A stretch of DNA of 29,846 bases from NCBI GenBank assembly GCA_025350175.1, contig JANXYF010000024.1:1-29846 (forward strand). The letters run 5' to 3'. The notes under the pieces were generated by a model. The model ran no database searches. It had not been told where the DNA came from and worked only from the letters and a program-made list of their open reading frames with translations. The position numbers were made by a program, and so were the translations under genes. Below are positions 15,856 to 24,661 of this stretch, piece by piece; the stretch's first letter is position 1; each line of letters opens with the position of its first letter. Source of the DNA: Nitrosopumilales archaeon. Lineage in GTDB: Archaea > Thermoproteota > Nitrososphaeria > Nitrososphaerales > Nitrosopumilaceae.

Positions 15856-16641
15856 ATGATTCGGCAGAAAAAAACCATGCTTGTGACACTTGCTGCGATT
15901 CTAATTGTTTCAACTGCGGTGTTTGTAAGCTTGGAGATGTCTCAAAAAGAGGCCTATGGGCAACAAGTTCCTGTAATTCCTGCTTCCAGAGAGAGAACGA
16001 TATATGCTACAGGTTCCGCAACTGCATCTGTATTACCAGATTTGGTAACTGTTCAATTTGGTGTTGATACTGAAGCAAAGACTGCACAAGATGCAATCAA
16101 TTCAAACTCTCAGATGATGAATACTGTAGTAAGTGCTATTGAAAATATTGGCATAACTAAAGACGAGATAAGCACAGCTGGATTTTCTATCTATCCAGTA
16201 TACCAAGACTCTGTACCTGATCCAAATACTGGAATCCACAAATCAGTATTGACGGGTTATCAAACATCAAACACTTTGTATGTCAAGACAACTAAACTGT
16301 CAATGGCAGGAAATATTGTTGATACTGCAGTTGGTGCAGGAGCTAACAGGGTGGATAACATATCGTTCTTACTCTCCCCTGAAAAAGAGCAGAGTATCCA
16401 AGATGATTTACTAAGTAAAGCCGTCTTGAATGCAAAATCTCGAGCAGAGACAGCAATTGATCCGCTAGGTCAAAAAATAATTGGCGTAAAGATGGTGACT
16501 CTTTCTGACTTTAATTCTCAGCCGCCTCCGATATATCCTGGGGTAATGTCCACCATGGCTGAAAAGTCTACACCAATATTTACTTCAAACCAACAAGTAA
16601 CAACTACTGTAAGTGTAATCTTCTTAATTGGAGATCAGTAG
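15856..16641 (+). CDS. Secreted SIMPL (DUF541) domain protein
   Basis: 261 residues with a signal peptide (about 1-36, ending near AYGQQ), then the SIMPL/DUF541 domain: TIYATGSATASVLPDLVTVQ (about 49-68) at its start, a conserved middle around TGYQTSNTLYVKTT, and a C-terminal VTTTVSVIFLIG. The family is widespread in bacteria (YggE-type) and thaumarchaea and is linked to envelope or oxidative-stress functions, but its biochemistry is poorly known. A TATA-like CTATAAAC is about 25-30 nt upstream. T-rich DNA after the stop (16645-16670) may end transcription. Confidence 0.85.
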   Translation: MIRQKKTMLVTLAAILIVSTAVFVSLEMSQKEAYGQQVPVIPASRERTIYATGSATASVLPDLVTVQFGVDTEAKTAQDAINSNSQMMNTVVSAIENIGITKDEISTAGFSIYPVYQDSVPDPNTGIHKSVLTGYQTSNTLYVKTTKLSMAGNIVDTAVGAGANRVDNISFLLSPEKEQSIQDDLLSKAVLNAKSRAETAIDPLGQKIIGVKMVTLSDFNSQPPPIYPGVMSTMAEKSTPIFTSNQQVTTTVSVIFLIGDQ

Positions 16642-16847
16642 TTTTTCATTTTTTATTATTTTGTTATGTTAAGATCTATTTGTAGTGAAATTGTTATTTG
16701 TGATTATTAGTAATGGACCAAAACATTTCAAAAAATGTCTTATTTCTAATAATTAATTAGTGCTATGTTGATGAAATGAAAAAATATGATGTTTTAAAAT
16801 GGTATAATACCAAAAATTTCATATATTATGAACGCGATATGATATGA

Positions 16848-17078
16848 TTGGAAACTGCATATGTAATGATAAATTGTGAGATGGGATCAGAGGGAACAAT
16901 TGTTGAAGGGGTAAAATCTATCGATTCTGTAAAGGAAGTCTTAGGCGTATTTGGTAACTATGACATTGTGGTAAAAATTGAATGTCCTAATGTTGAAGAG
17001 ATGAGAGAAACAATAGCGAAAAAAATCAGGCAATTGGGAAGAATACAGAGTACTACGACACTAATGTGTGCTAACTAG
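16848..17078 (+). CDS. Stand-alone Lrp/AsnC ligand-binding (RAM) domain
   Basis: 76 residues that correspond only to the effector-binding RAM domain of Lrp/AsnC regulators (AYVMINCEMG ... VKEVLGVFGNYDIVVKIE ... IQSTTTLM); no helix-turn-helix precedes it. Such proteins may bind amino acids and form mixed oligomers with full-length regulators. The only in-frame start that keeps the first strand is TTG at 16848. ATATATTATG at about 16821-16830 is well placed as its TATA box and supports a leaderless TTG start. Confidence 0.85.
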   Translation: METAYVMINCEMGSEGTIVEGVKSIDSVKEVLGVFGNYDIVVKIECPNVEEMRETIAKKIRQLGRIQSTTTLMCAN

Positions 17079-17181
17079 AACACAGATCCATGCTAAATAA
17101 ATCTAGAAGAATTTACAATATCTTTAGAACTTGAAGGGTTAACGCTGGACTAGTATAAAATAAAAAAATCAGATTTGAATT

Positions 17182-17448
17182 TTAGTCAATATTTTGATTC
17201 TTTGAATCATTGGATTTTCTTCTATCGATAAAAAACATGATTGCACCAATAAGTAATACTATGATTCCAAATTGGCTGACTGTAGTTAATTGGTTACTTA
17301 GAGTTACCATGTGATAATTTGTATCTGCTATTACGCTTGAATTTGCTGGATTTATTGTTGGGATTAAATCAAGTACAGTTTGTGAAAAAAAATGACCGCC
17401 TATGAGCATACAGGCTCCTCCAATTATGATTATGATGCCTCGTCTCAT
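17182..17448 (-). CDS. Small two-helix membrane protein
   Basis: 88 residues with membrane helices at about 4-24 (GIIIIIGGACMLIGGHFFSQ) and 57-74 (FGIIVLLIGAIMFFIDRR), an extracytoplasmic loop with NTS/NSS-like sequons, and a polar tail. Its ATG is 2 nt after the stop of the larger surface protein gene on the same strand, so the two form an operon. No family recognised. Confidence 0.7.
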   Translation of the reverse strand: MRRGIIIIIGGACMLIGGHFFSQTVLDLIPTINPANSSVIADTNYHMVTLSNQLTTVSQFGIIVLLIGAIMFFIDRRKSNDSKNQNID

Positions 17449-17450
17449 GT

Positions 17451-18839
17451 CTATTTTTTCACTAATTTTGGAAATAATATTATTGTTGAAAACGAGATTA
17501 TTATTATGGCCAGTGCTCCGATGGGAAATTCTGGAATTATTGTGGGGGGCGAGACAACTCCTGAGAATTCAGAATCTGCAAAACTGTTTCCATTTAGATT
17601 CTCAAATGCAATTGTTATTGGACCTGTATAATTGGATGGGAATTGAGCATCAATGATATTAATATTTCCATTATTGTCTGTCGTACCACTCTTGTGCAAT
17701 ATTGCGCCATTTTTTCCAGCAATTATGGAAAAATCATAGTCTATGGAATCGACTGTCTTGTTAATCAAATAAGGATCTAGAACTTGGAAACTAAATCTTG
17801 TTGTTGACCCTGGAATAATTTTTGGTGGATCCCAACTGAGACTTACCTTGTATTGGGCATTTCTTGTAAATTGTATGATTGGAAAACTAGTTGTATTGCT
17901 TGGGGTCAATGAAAAGTCCATCTCTTGTTTTGTATTGTTTTGCTGTTTTGCAATGGTTGTCAATTCCTCTTTGTATAAAATTAGGTGTACAATTCGTTCA
18001 TCTGATGAATAATCGTCTATACTGATTGATTTGTCAGGTAATTTTATTCCGTTGATGGACGCATCATATTTTGTAACTATGAAATCCCCGAATGATTTTG
18101 GTATCTTTAATTCCTGATGCACGACTGATACCTGTTTAATATTATCTTGGTTCCAGTTAAACGGCATTACAAAATTCATGGTTTTATCATTTGAACTGTA
18201 TTGAAAATCACTGATTTGATCATAATATGCAATTACTGTGACATTCTGGTTTCCATAATCTTTATCATACACTTGATAATTGTTTGTTTCAGGAATTGAT
18301 ACTCCAGCATTAAATGATTTGCTGACCTGATTATCATACGAACCCATTGTGAGAACTTCTATCTTGAATTTGTACAATCCTCCGGCAGAAAATACGGGTC
18401 CCTTGATGTTATACTCTCCACTATGGCCTAGTAGGCCTGGAAATGGTCCTCCTTGCTCATCAATTGAAATCTTACTCGCTGATGAGTCTGGCATCAAATC
18501 CAGTAGGAAGTTTCCACTATCACTCATGAACACATGACCCAATACAGCTTTGTCATCCTTGAAAACAGAAACTGCGATTGTGGCTTGTGGAATTGGTTGT
18601 TGATTGGAAACATCCAACAAAACGAAATTTATCTGTGTACCCGCATGATAGTTGTCAATCAAAAATGGTGATGTATTAATTGACAATGTAACATTTTTGC
18701 TACCAATCATGGAGGGTGGTAATGTTTCACTTGCAAGTCCATCTCCATGGGCTGACAAGAAAAAAACACTAGGAAATAAAATACATACAATAGTAAATAG
18801 AATTACAATCTTTATCAAATCTGATTCATCGAGTTTCAC
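17451..18839 (-). CDS. Secreted PEFG-type surface protein
   Basis: 462 residues: a signal segment (about 8-31), a long extracellular beta-rich region with Ig-like pieces (about 48-150 and 333-425, the latter with SWDPPKIIPGSTTRFSFQV), and a C-terminal IPEFP motif (about 436) followed by a hydrophobic helix and KLVKK. That tail fits the PEFG-CTERM sorting signal. It is probably attached to or embedded in the S-layer. The ligand is unknown. Operon with the small membrane protein directly downstream. Confidence 0.75.
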   Translation of the reverse strand: MKLDESDLIKIVILFTIVCILFPSVFFLSAHGDGLASETLPPSMIGSKNVTLSINTSPFLIDNYHAGTQINFVLLDVSNQQPIPQATIAVSVFKDDKAVLGHVFMSDSGNFLLDLMPDSSASKISIDEQGGPFPGLLGHSGEYNIKGPVFSAGGLYKFKIEVLTMGSYDNQVSKSFNAGVSIPETNNYQVYDKDYGNQNVTVIAYYDQISDFQYSSNDKTMNFVMPFNWNQDNIKQVSVVHQELKIPKSFGDFIVTKYDASINGIKLPDKSISIDDYSSDERIVHLILYKEELTTIAKQQNNTKQEMDFSLTPSNTTSFPIIQFTRNAQYKVSLSWDPPKIIPGSTTRFSFQVLDPYLINKTVDSIDYDFSIIAGKNGAILHKSGTTDNNGNINIIDAQFPSNYTGPITIAFENLNGNSFADSEFSGVVSPPTIIPEFPIGALAIIIISFSTIILFPKLVKK

Positions 18840-19014
18840 CCTTTGACTCTAAATAAATAGTGAGTTGGTTCTCATTTACTCGTATTTAGTATTATGATAT
18901 AATGATTACATGATACATGACTATATCATAAAATTGTATGAATTGTAGTACTAAAGATCTGAATTGATTTTTTTATCTTGATTTTATGGATAAAAATGAA
19001 ATATTGTATACTAG

Positions 19015-19131
19015 CTATTTTCTGTTAGCTGCACAGCCACATTTAGGGCCGCACGTACAAACACCAGTTGTCTGGCATTTGCATGCTGGATCAATACATG
19101 AACCGTCTGCTCTACATCCGCATCCTGTCAT
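19015..19131 (-). CDS. Metallothionein-like cysteine-rich microprotein
   Basis: 38 residues with 9 cysteines (positions 4, 6, 12, 17, 19, 25, 27, 31 and 33), mostly in CxC pairs, starting MTGCGCRADGSC and ending PKCGCAANRK. This is the composition of a metallothionein, which would bind Cu(I), Zn or Cd in metal-thiolate clusters. A TATA-like CTTAAAAATACATA lies about 25-38 nt upstream, followed by a small inverted repeat AGCC-7nt-GGCT (19132-19146) next to the start. It lies between a surface-protein operon and the CopC/CopD gene, so copper handling is the favoured role. It is short enough to be missed by automatic annotation. Confidence 0.75.
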   Translation of the reverse strand: MTGCGCRADGSCIDPACKCQTTGVCTCGPKCGCAANRK

Positions 19132-19211
19132 AGCCCGTAATAGGCTTCGAGACTAATATGTATTTTTAAGATTATCAGCACAAATTTCCTTATTTTATGA
19201 GGCTACGATAT

Positions 19212-22133
19212 TTAGAATTCTTGTATTTTTCTTATTTGATCTGAAGCTTTTCTAAGATCTACTACACCTTTGGAATAAAATAATCCAACTATCACCAGTA
19301 AACCTGTAATTGAAGGAGCTACAAGTTGGGCATAACTTAGTTCCAACTTGGGAATCTCTGTCTTGATTATCTGTGTACTCTCCAGAGGGCCTTCCGAGAT
19401 TGAAATTGTAGCAATCGCATTTGCTCGCTCTTCGGCAATTATGATATTTCCTTGAGAATCTGTAGTCATCCATTGTACCCATGAATTTGTAGAAGGTGTG
19501 TCTTTTTCAACTACTTGACCATCTCTTGGATTGATTATTGCAAGCTTGTCACGTGTATGCTGTGCAAGCCATAGATTGTGATATTTGTCAAACGCCATTC
19601 CATATGGCAAGCTATCATGATTTAGCTGGATTTTCTTGAATGATTTTACCAACGGATCGAAAACTGTTATTGCATACCCCTCATGTTCTGAAATAAAGAT
19701 CTTACCTGTATCAGGATCTAAAATAATTCCTGTTGGACCATCCATGGTATAGTTACCAGTAGGTGAAAATTCTGTTACTCTATTATCTGATGTATCTATA
19801 CTGGATACTTTACCTATTCCTTCTGCTATCCATACTTTACCCTGAGTGTTATCTATGGCAATTCCTAGAGGATCAGATTTGTCCGATAAATTAATTGAAT
19901 CGAATTTCTCATTTTTTATTTCAAATTTTAATACCTTGTTTTTAGTTGCAGACGTAATCCAAATTGTATCATTTTTGTCAATTGCCAAACTAGAAAGAAT
20001 TCCATGATCTGGAATTGTATAGAACTTGTTAGAATTATCATCCGGGTTGTAATGTCCAAGAGCTTTTTGCTGATAGTCGATATACCATAAAGTGTTGTGA
20101 GAATCTAGCGCTGCATAGATTATACTGTTTAATCCATCGATTTCATGTTCTGTATATTTTCCTGAATTCAAATCAAAATCTAAAATTTTACCTGATTTTA
20201 TTGTAGTGTCACCAACCCATACTTTGTTCCTAATGGCATCATATACTGGATATCTTGGGGTACTGCTGTTTCCAGGAGTCTTGAATTCCTTGATGTTTAA
20301 CTGTAGGTTGTCCAGTTTTGGTTTTACAAACAAATTGTATGATGCAACAATATTTAGTGAATCTGCTTTCTTTTGAACCCCCTCTGCTCTTACAGTCCAA
20401 TGGCCTGGAAATCCAAAATCAGTATTTGTAGTAAAGGTACTTGAGGATGATTTGTTGGCATCAATTGTGATTGGACCTATTCGACTATCAGTCTGAGTGA
20501 GTTCTAGCTGAACTGACTTCATATCTATAGGATTTTTAGCAGAATCAAGAAATGATATGCTAAACGAGTTACTTCCTGTATAAAATGGATTAATTGCAAG
20601 TACTACTCTACTTGCATTCTCCACAAACCTTGTTTGGGTAAATTCCTGTGAACTTGAGGCGTCATTTGGACTCAAAGCAAAGACATTGTTTTGTAATGAT
20701 TGTAACTGGTTTTGAAACTGGCTTGATGGCAAGCCTGAATCTACCAGGACTGCAACTGCTGCAATGAGGGCAATTCCCAAAAATGCGGAAATTTTTACAC
20801 TCTTGTTGAAATTATCCAGAATTGATTTTGTATGTACAGTTTGACTTTTAGTATTAGAGTTTGAGATTACCATATTTGCCTTGCTACTGATAAACATGTG
20901 ATCATATGCCCCAAGGGTAATCATTATGGATGCAAGAATTAATTTGATTATGAGGATCTTGCCATAAAATGATGCCAGAGTTAGTGGAAGGTTTCCTTCA
21001 ATTGAATATAGTAAAAATGGACCAGTAATAGTAATTGCCCCAAGAACTGTAATCACAAGAGTAGAAAATCTTGGAATTAAAAGTGATATTGTCGAAAGTC
21101 CAAGGCTAGAACTTGAGACTTTTCTTAAATGGGGCATTATCACAAATGCAATGTAGATTAAACCACCAATCCATAATGATGCAAATACATTATGGCAGAA
21201 ATCAAGCAATAGCGGTATGATTTTTCCAGTAGCAGCTCCATGACTAATTACACTAGTGGAAAACAAAACTGCAAAACTTACCGCCGATAAAATCCCAAGA
21301 TACTTTCTTGAAAGAAGACTGGACGATTTTTTTGACTTGAGATAAACTGTAATAGATAAAGCAAACAAAATAGTAGCTGCAATCATTCTTAGAATCCACA
21401 TGTTTCCAAATTTTGTAGATATTGCATCTAAAATTCCCGCATTTATGGAATAAGCCTGGACTACAATCATTGCAAAACCTGAAGCTAGGATAACGATGGA
21501 GCCAACTACTGCCAATCTTACTGTTGTTCTTTCTATCTTAATTCTAGTCTCTAATAGGGCGTCTCTGAGTCTTGGTATTTTGGTGATAGGTCCCCACAAC
21601 CATAGTGTAGATGTCGCAATTCCTGCCACTATGACTTGACCTAAAAGGGATGGAAACCTTGCAATCGTCTCAGGTATTGATACTTCTTGGTAATTACTTG
21701 CCGCCAAATTGTTTGCAAGATTTTGTGGAACTGCTTGACCCACTCCGAAGACATATGCATTTTCGGTTACATGGCCGTCTGTCTGATCAAGAACTTTGGT
21801 TGATACCGTGTAAATTCCATCTTTGAGATCTGGGGGAAGTGATACTCTAAGTGAAGTTTCATCACCATTGATGTATTGTTGGTCTCCCATCTGGATCTGA
21901 TTTCCATCTGAATCTAAGACTTTGAGCTCACTATACTTGATATCTATTGGATCGCTAAAGTAAACATCCACCTTAGTTGGTGGTGCTGAAAGTGATTGTG
22001 ATGGGGCTGGCTCACTTTTTACTATAAATGCATGTGCGTAAGAATTTGGAATGGTTGGCACCGTGATAACTAGAGCAATTACTCCGACCGCCAAAATTGC
22101 AAATAATTTTGTTTTATTATTAATTTTGAACAT
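19212..22133 (-). CDS. CopC-CopD-beta-propeller fusion, putative copper uptake protein
   Basis: 973 residues. Signal peptide 1-33, then a CopC domain whose mature N-terminus would be His34, with Asp119 and His121 (DQTDGHV) completing a CopC-type Cu(II) site. About 155-460 is a CopD-like membrane region with 8 or so helices. About 500-640 is an extracytoplasmic beta domain like those of FixH/YtkA proteins. About 650-930 is a six-bladed NHL/Vgb-like propeller (repeats such as VWVGDTTIKSGKILDFD and NTLWYIDY, and 'DGPTGIILDPDTG'). A final membrane helix is at 942-960. CopC and CopD mediate copper import in bacteria; copper demand is high in ammonia oxidisers. The propeller's role is unknown. Confidence 0.85.
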   Translation of the reverse strand: MFKINNKTKLFAILAVGVIALVITVPTIPNSYAHAFIVKSEPAPSQSLSAPPTKVDVYFSDPIDIKYSELKVLDSDGNQIQMGDQQYINGDETSLRVSLPPDLKDGIYTVSTKVLDQTDGHVTENAYVFGVGQAVPQNLANNLAASNYQEVSIPETIARFPSLLGQVIVAGIATSTLWLWGPITKIPRLRDALLETRIKIERTTVRLAVVGSIVILASGFAMIVVQAYSINAGILDAISTKFGNMWILRMIAATILFALSITVYLKSKKSSSLLSRKYLGILSAVSFAVLFSTSVISHGAATGKIIPLLLDFCHNVFASLWIGGLIYIAFVIMPHLRKVSSSSLGLSTISLLIPRFSTLVITVLGAITITGPFLLYSIEGNLPLTLASFYGKILIIKLILASIMITLGAYDHMFISSKANMVISNSNTKSQTVHTKSILDNFNKSVKISAFLGIALIAAVAVLVDSGLPSSQFQNQLQSLQNNVFALSPNDASSSQEFTQTRFVENASRVVLAINPFYTGSNSFSISFLDSAKNPIDMKSVQLELTQTDSRIGPITIDANKSSSSTFTTNTDFGFPGHWTVRAEGVQKKADSLNIVASYNLFVKPKLDNLQLNIKEFKTPGNSSTPRYPVYDAIRNKVWVGDTTIKSGKILDFDLNSGKYTEHEIDGLNSIIYAALDSHNTLWYIDYQQKALGHYNPDDNSNKFYTIPDHGILSSLAIDKNDTIWITSATKNKVLKFEIKNEKFDSINLSDKSDPLGIAIDNTQGKVWIAEGIGKVSSIDTSDNRVTEFSPTGNYTMDGPTGIILDPDTGKIFISEHEGYAITVFDPLVKSFKKIQLNHDSLPYGMAFDKYHNLWLAQHTRDKLAIINPRDGQVVEKDTPSTNSWVQWMTTDSQGNIIIAEERANAIATISISEGPLESTQIIKTEIPKLELSYAQLVAPSITGLLVIVGLFYSKGVVDLRKASDQIRKIQEF

Positions 22134-22286
22134 TTAATGAATTACAAATCTTTGATTTACTATATTGCTCTTGCTTAATCTGTCGGGCAAAGATCGATGG
22201 CAAGTTTCTAATTTACGATTTTTAATTGTGCTTTATTCGATAGTCGTACTACAAGACTTTTAAATCACTTTTACATCTCCCCGATT

Positions 22287-23210
22287 GTGAACAGTAAATT
22301 AATTGCAATATTGCTCGCAGGTATTATTGCATCTGGTTTAATCTACACACATCCGGCATTTGCTCACAATTTTGGTGGCGATGAAAGTGCAACATGGATT
22401 GCCAAAGTGGCCGAGATTAAAACAGAAGCAAGCATAGTTGCCAAGCATGTTGGCGATAACACTGCAATTGATTACTATTCTGGTGCACTAGGTGAGTACT
22501 GGAATGCAAATGACACCACTGAAATGGCAGAGAAGAATACTCTATTGGCGCAGGAGATCCCATCTGCCATCAACCAAACACTTGCTGACGCAAGAACGGC
22601 TGTTAATCAAAACGCTGTAAATGACGATATTACAAAACTCAGTGGTTATCTTGACGAGTCAGTTCCAGTAAGAGTTGACAAGGACAAACTAAACAACTCT
22701 ACCATTCAGGCATTAGCTGTTACATTTGTCCTCAAAGAGGCTTTGGAGAAGTATGGCGATTCAATAAACTCTACAACTGATCTAAATGACATGTCTCAAA
22801 TGAAGATGGACAACATGTCAGGTAGCAGCATGATGATGACTAGTACTATAGTTGATCAGAATAAATATGAAAATTCAATAGGTCTTGCAAGTGCAGCACA
22901 AATTATGTTCAATAATGTGGCTGCAAAGAATCCCGACAAGTCTGATGCAAATGCCAAAGTATCAGCAGCTTTTACAAAACTATTGCAGGATCTAAATGGT
23001 AAAGCTGATGGAAATACAATAATGATTGATGTTCATACAAATCTACATCCTGTTCTTATTGATGCATACGCATTGCCAGTAAACGTAATGGCCGGTATTC
23101 ATAATCCGGGTTCAGCAGTACCAGAATTTCCATTGCCCGCACTTTTGATAGTAATATCAATTGCAGGTGTAATTGCAGCAACTAGATTAAAATCAAGGAT
23201 TGGATTTTAA
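22287..23210 (+). CDS. Secreted PEFG-CTERM protein, copper-cluster associated
   Basis: 307 residues with a signal peptide ending at FAHN (about residue 27), a mainly helical extracellular domain (about 30-265) including a Met-rich patch (MSQMKMDNMSGSSMMM, about 170-185) and several His residues, and a C-terminal VPEFP motif (about 278) with a hydrophobic helix and basic tail. The Met-rich patch could bind Cu(I), which fits the neighbouring CopC/CopD gene, but this is inference. GTG start; CTTTTAAATC about 22-32 nt upstream is the likely TATA box. Forms an operon with the gene 9 nt downstream. Confidence 0.75.
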   Translation: MNSKLIAILLAGIIASGLIYTHPAFAHNFGGDESATWIAKVAEIKTEASIVAKHVGDNTAIDYYSGALGEYWNANDTTEMAEKNTLLAQEIPSAINQTLADARTAVNQNAVNDDITKLSGYLDESVPVRVDKDKLNNSTIQALAVTFVLKEALEKYGDSINSTTDLNDMSQMKMDNMSGSSMMMTSTIVDQNKYENSIGLASAAQIMFNNVAAKNPDKSDANAKVSAAFTKLLQDLNGKADGNTIMIDVHTNLHPVLIDAYALPVNVMAGIHNPGSAVPEFPLPALLIVISIAGVIAATRLKSRIGF

Positions 23211-23219
23211 GAAAGTCAA

Positions 23220-23936
23220 ATGACTCGAATAAATCAAATCCTTATTCCATCTGTTTTTCTATTACTTTTAGCAACTATTGTATTTGTATCTCCAATTTCT
23301 GTCAAGCCTGCAGAGGCTCATATCACAAAGGTTTTTGGAAATTATCTAGTTCAGGTGGGATGGGATAACGAACCAGTATACACTGGACTAGTAAATGCCG
23401 CTCAAGTTACAATAAAGAAGGGAAGTGGTGACAGCGCAAAGCCTGTGATAAATGCTCTCCAGAATATGCAAATTTCGGTAAAATATGGAGGAGTGACAAA
23501 GCCACTTGATTTTCTTCCAAGCAGTACAGTTGATGGGCAATACACTGCACCCCTGATTCCAACAAGAGTTGGAACCTATAGCCTAGTCTTCAAAGGTACT
23601 GTAGAAAGCCAAGAAATTGATACTGAAATTGCATTGGATGATGTTGCAAGTATTGATACATTGAACTTTCCATCTTCTACTGGTTCATCATCTGACAATT
23701 CTGCAAGTGTAAGTCAGATTAGCAGCTTGGCAAATCAATTGACTAGTGATATCGAAGAGGCTAAAACTAGTGCAGATGCAGCAGCAAAAAGTGTCTCAAA
23801 TGTAGCACAATCTTTTCAAGAAGTAAAGGACACTACTGACAAGTTGTATATGATAAGTATGACTGGAATTGGTATTGGTATTGCTGGAGTAGTAATTGCG
23901 GTAATTGCAGTAAACAGAAGCAAGCAACAAAACTGA
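23220..23936 (+). CDS. Secreted membrane-anchored beta-domain protein
   Basis: 238 residues: a signal peptide ending near AEAH (about 34), an Ig/YtkA-like beta domain (about 35-145, with VQVGWDNEPVYTG and YTAPLIPTRVGTYSLVF), a Ser-rich and coiled linker (about 150-205) and a C-terminal membrane helix (about 212-230) with a short basic tail. The opening 'HITK' after the probable cleavage site would expose an N-terminal or near-terminal His, as in copper-binding CopC-like proteins; this is suggestive only. Operon with the preceding gene. Confidence 0.75.
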   Translation: MTRINQILIPSVFLLLLATIVFVSPISVKPAEAHITKVFGNYLVQVGWDNEPVYTGLVNAAQVTIKKGSGDSAKPVINALQNMQISVKYGGVTKPLDFLPSSTVDGQYTAPLIPTRVGTYSLVFKGTVESQEIDTEIALDDVASIDTLNFPSSTGSSSDNSASVSQISSLANQLTSDIEEAKTSADAAAKSVSNVAQSFQEVKDTTDKLYMISMTGIGIGIAGVVIAVIAVNRSKQQN

Positions 23937-24044
23937 ACTTTTTCAAGAATTATTTTTCAAATTATCTTTGGCACATTTATCTAATTGATTATCAAAATTG
24001 ATATTTTACAATGTCTATAATAGTAAAAAAATCTATTTTAATTC

Positions 24045-24515
24045 ATGGTAAAAAGTTATTCTAGCATACTTGTTCCATTGGATGGATCAGAGTATTCTAA
24101 AAGAGCATTAGATGAAGCAATTGAAATATCCAAGAGACTTGATTCTGAGATTGAACTTTTGACAGTTGTGACTTCCCCCGCAGCAAGCCCAGCTAAAATT
24201 GCTCTCTCAGGTGCAGTCCGAGGTAAAGGTGCAACCAAAGCAATTGATGCATATGTAAAAAAAGCAGTAGGTGAAGCAAATGGATTCATGCAAGATTGTG
24301 CGGCATATTGCCAAAACAAGGGAGTGAAGGCCAGCTATAAAGTAGTAGCAGAAAATCCTGCCAAGGCTATACTTGATTATGCAAAAAGAAACAACAATGA
24401 TCTCATAATTATGGGCAGTCAGGGACTAAGAGGAATTAAAAAAATTCAAGTTCTTGGAAGTGTTAGTCGTCATGTACTGGAGAATGCTTCTTGTCCTGTA
24501 GTACTAGTCCACTAA
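24045..24515 (+). CDS. Universal stress protein (UspA family)
   Basis: 156 residues with the Usp fold: an opening strand and Asp (ILVPLDGSEYSKRALDEA) and a C-terminal GSQGLRGIKKIQVLGSVS close to the ATP-binding G2xG9xG(S/T) motif (here ten residues separate the second glycine from GS), then CPVVLVH. Usp proteins bind nucleotides and respond to stress. A TATA-like CTATAATAG lies about 25-30 nt upstream. It is the last gene of the copper-side cluster on this strand, but a functional link is not shown. Confidence 0.92.
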   Translation: MVKSYSSILVPLDGSEYSKRALDEAIEISKRLDSEIELLTVVTSPAASPAKIALSGAVRGKGATKAIDAYVKKAVGEANGFMQDCAAYCQNKGVKASYKVVAENPAKAILDYAKRNNNDLIIMGSQGLRGIKKIQVLGSVSRHVLENASCPVVLVH

Positions 24516-24643
24516 ATGGTAAGTAGAAACTCCCGTCAATCGCTTTTTAAAATATGCAAAAAAGACAAGATCTTTCATTCCATGTAATTAGAATTGAACT
24601 CTGTTTTCAGTAATTGTGGCAGTTGTGCAGATTAAATATCGTA

Positions 24644-24661
24644 AATTAGGCTTGCCTAATT
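24644..24661. promoter_or_regulatory. Perfect DtxR/IdeR-like palindrome abutting a start codon
   Basis: AATTAGGCTTGCCTAATT is a perfect inverted repeat (8-nt arms, 2-nt centre) ending one base before the ATG at 24662. With a TATA-like attaaatat at about 24631-24639, it covers the expected transcription start. The TTAGG...CCTAA halves resemble operators of DtxR/IdeR/MntR metal-responsive repressors. Metal-dependent repression is inferred. Confidence 0.55.
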
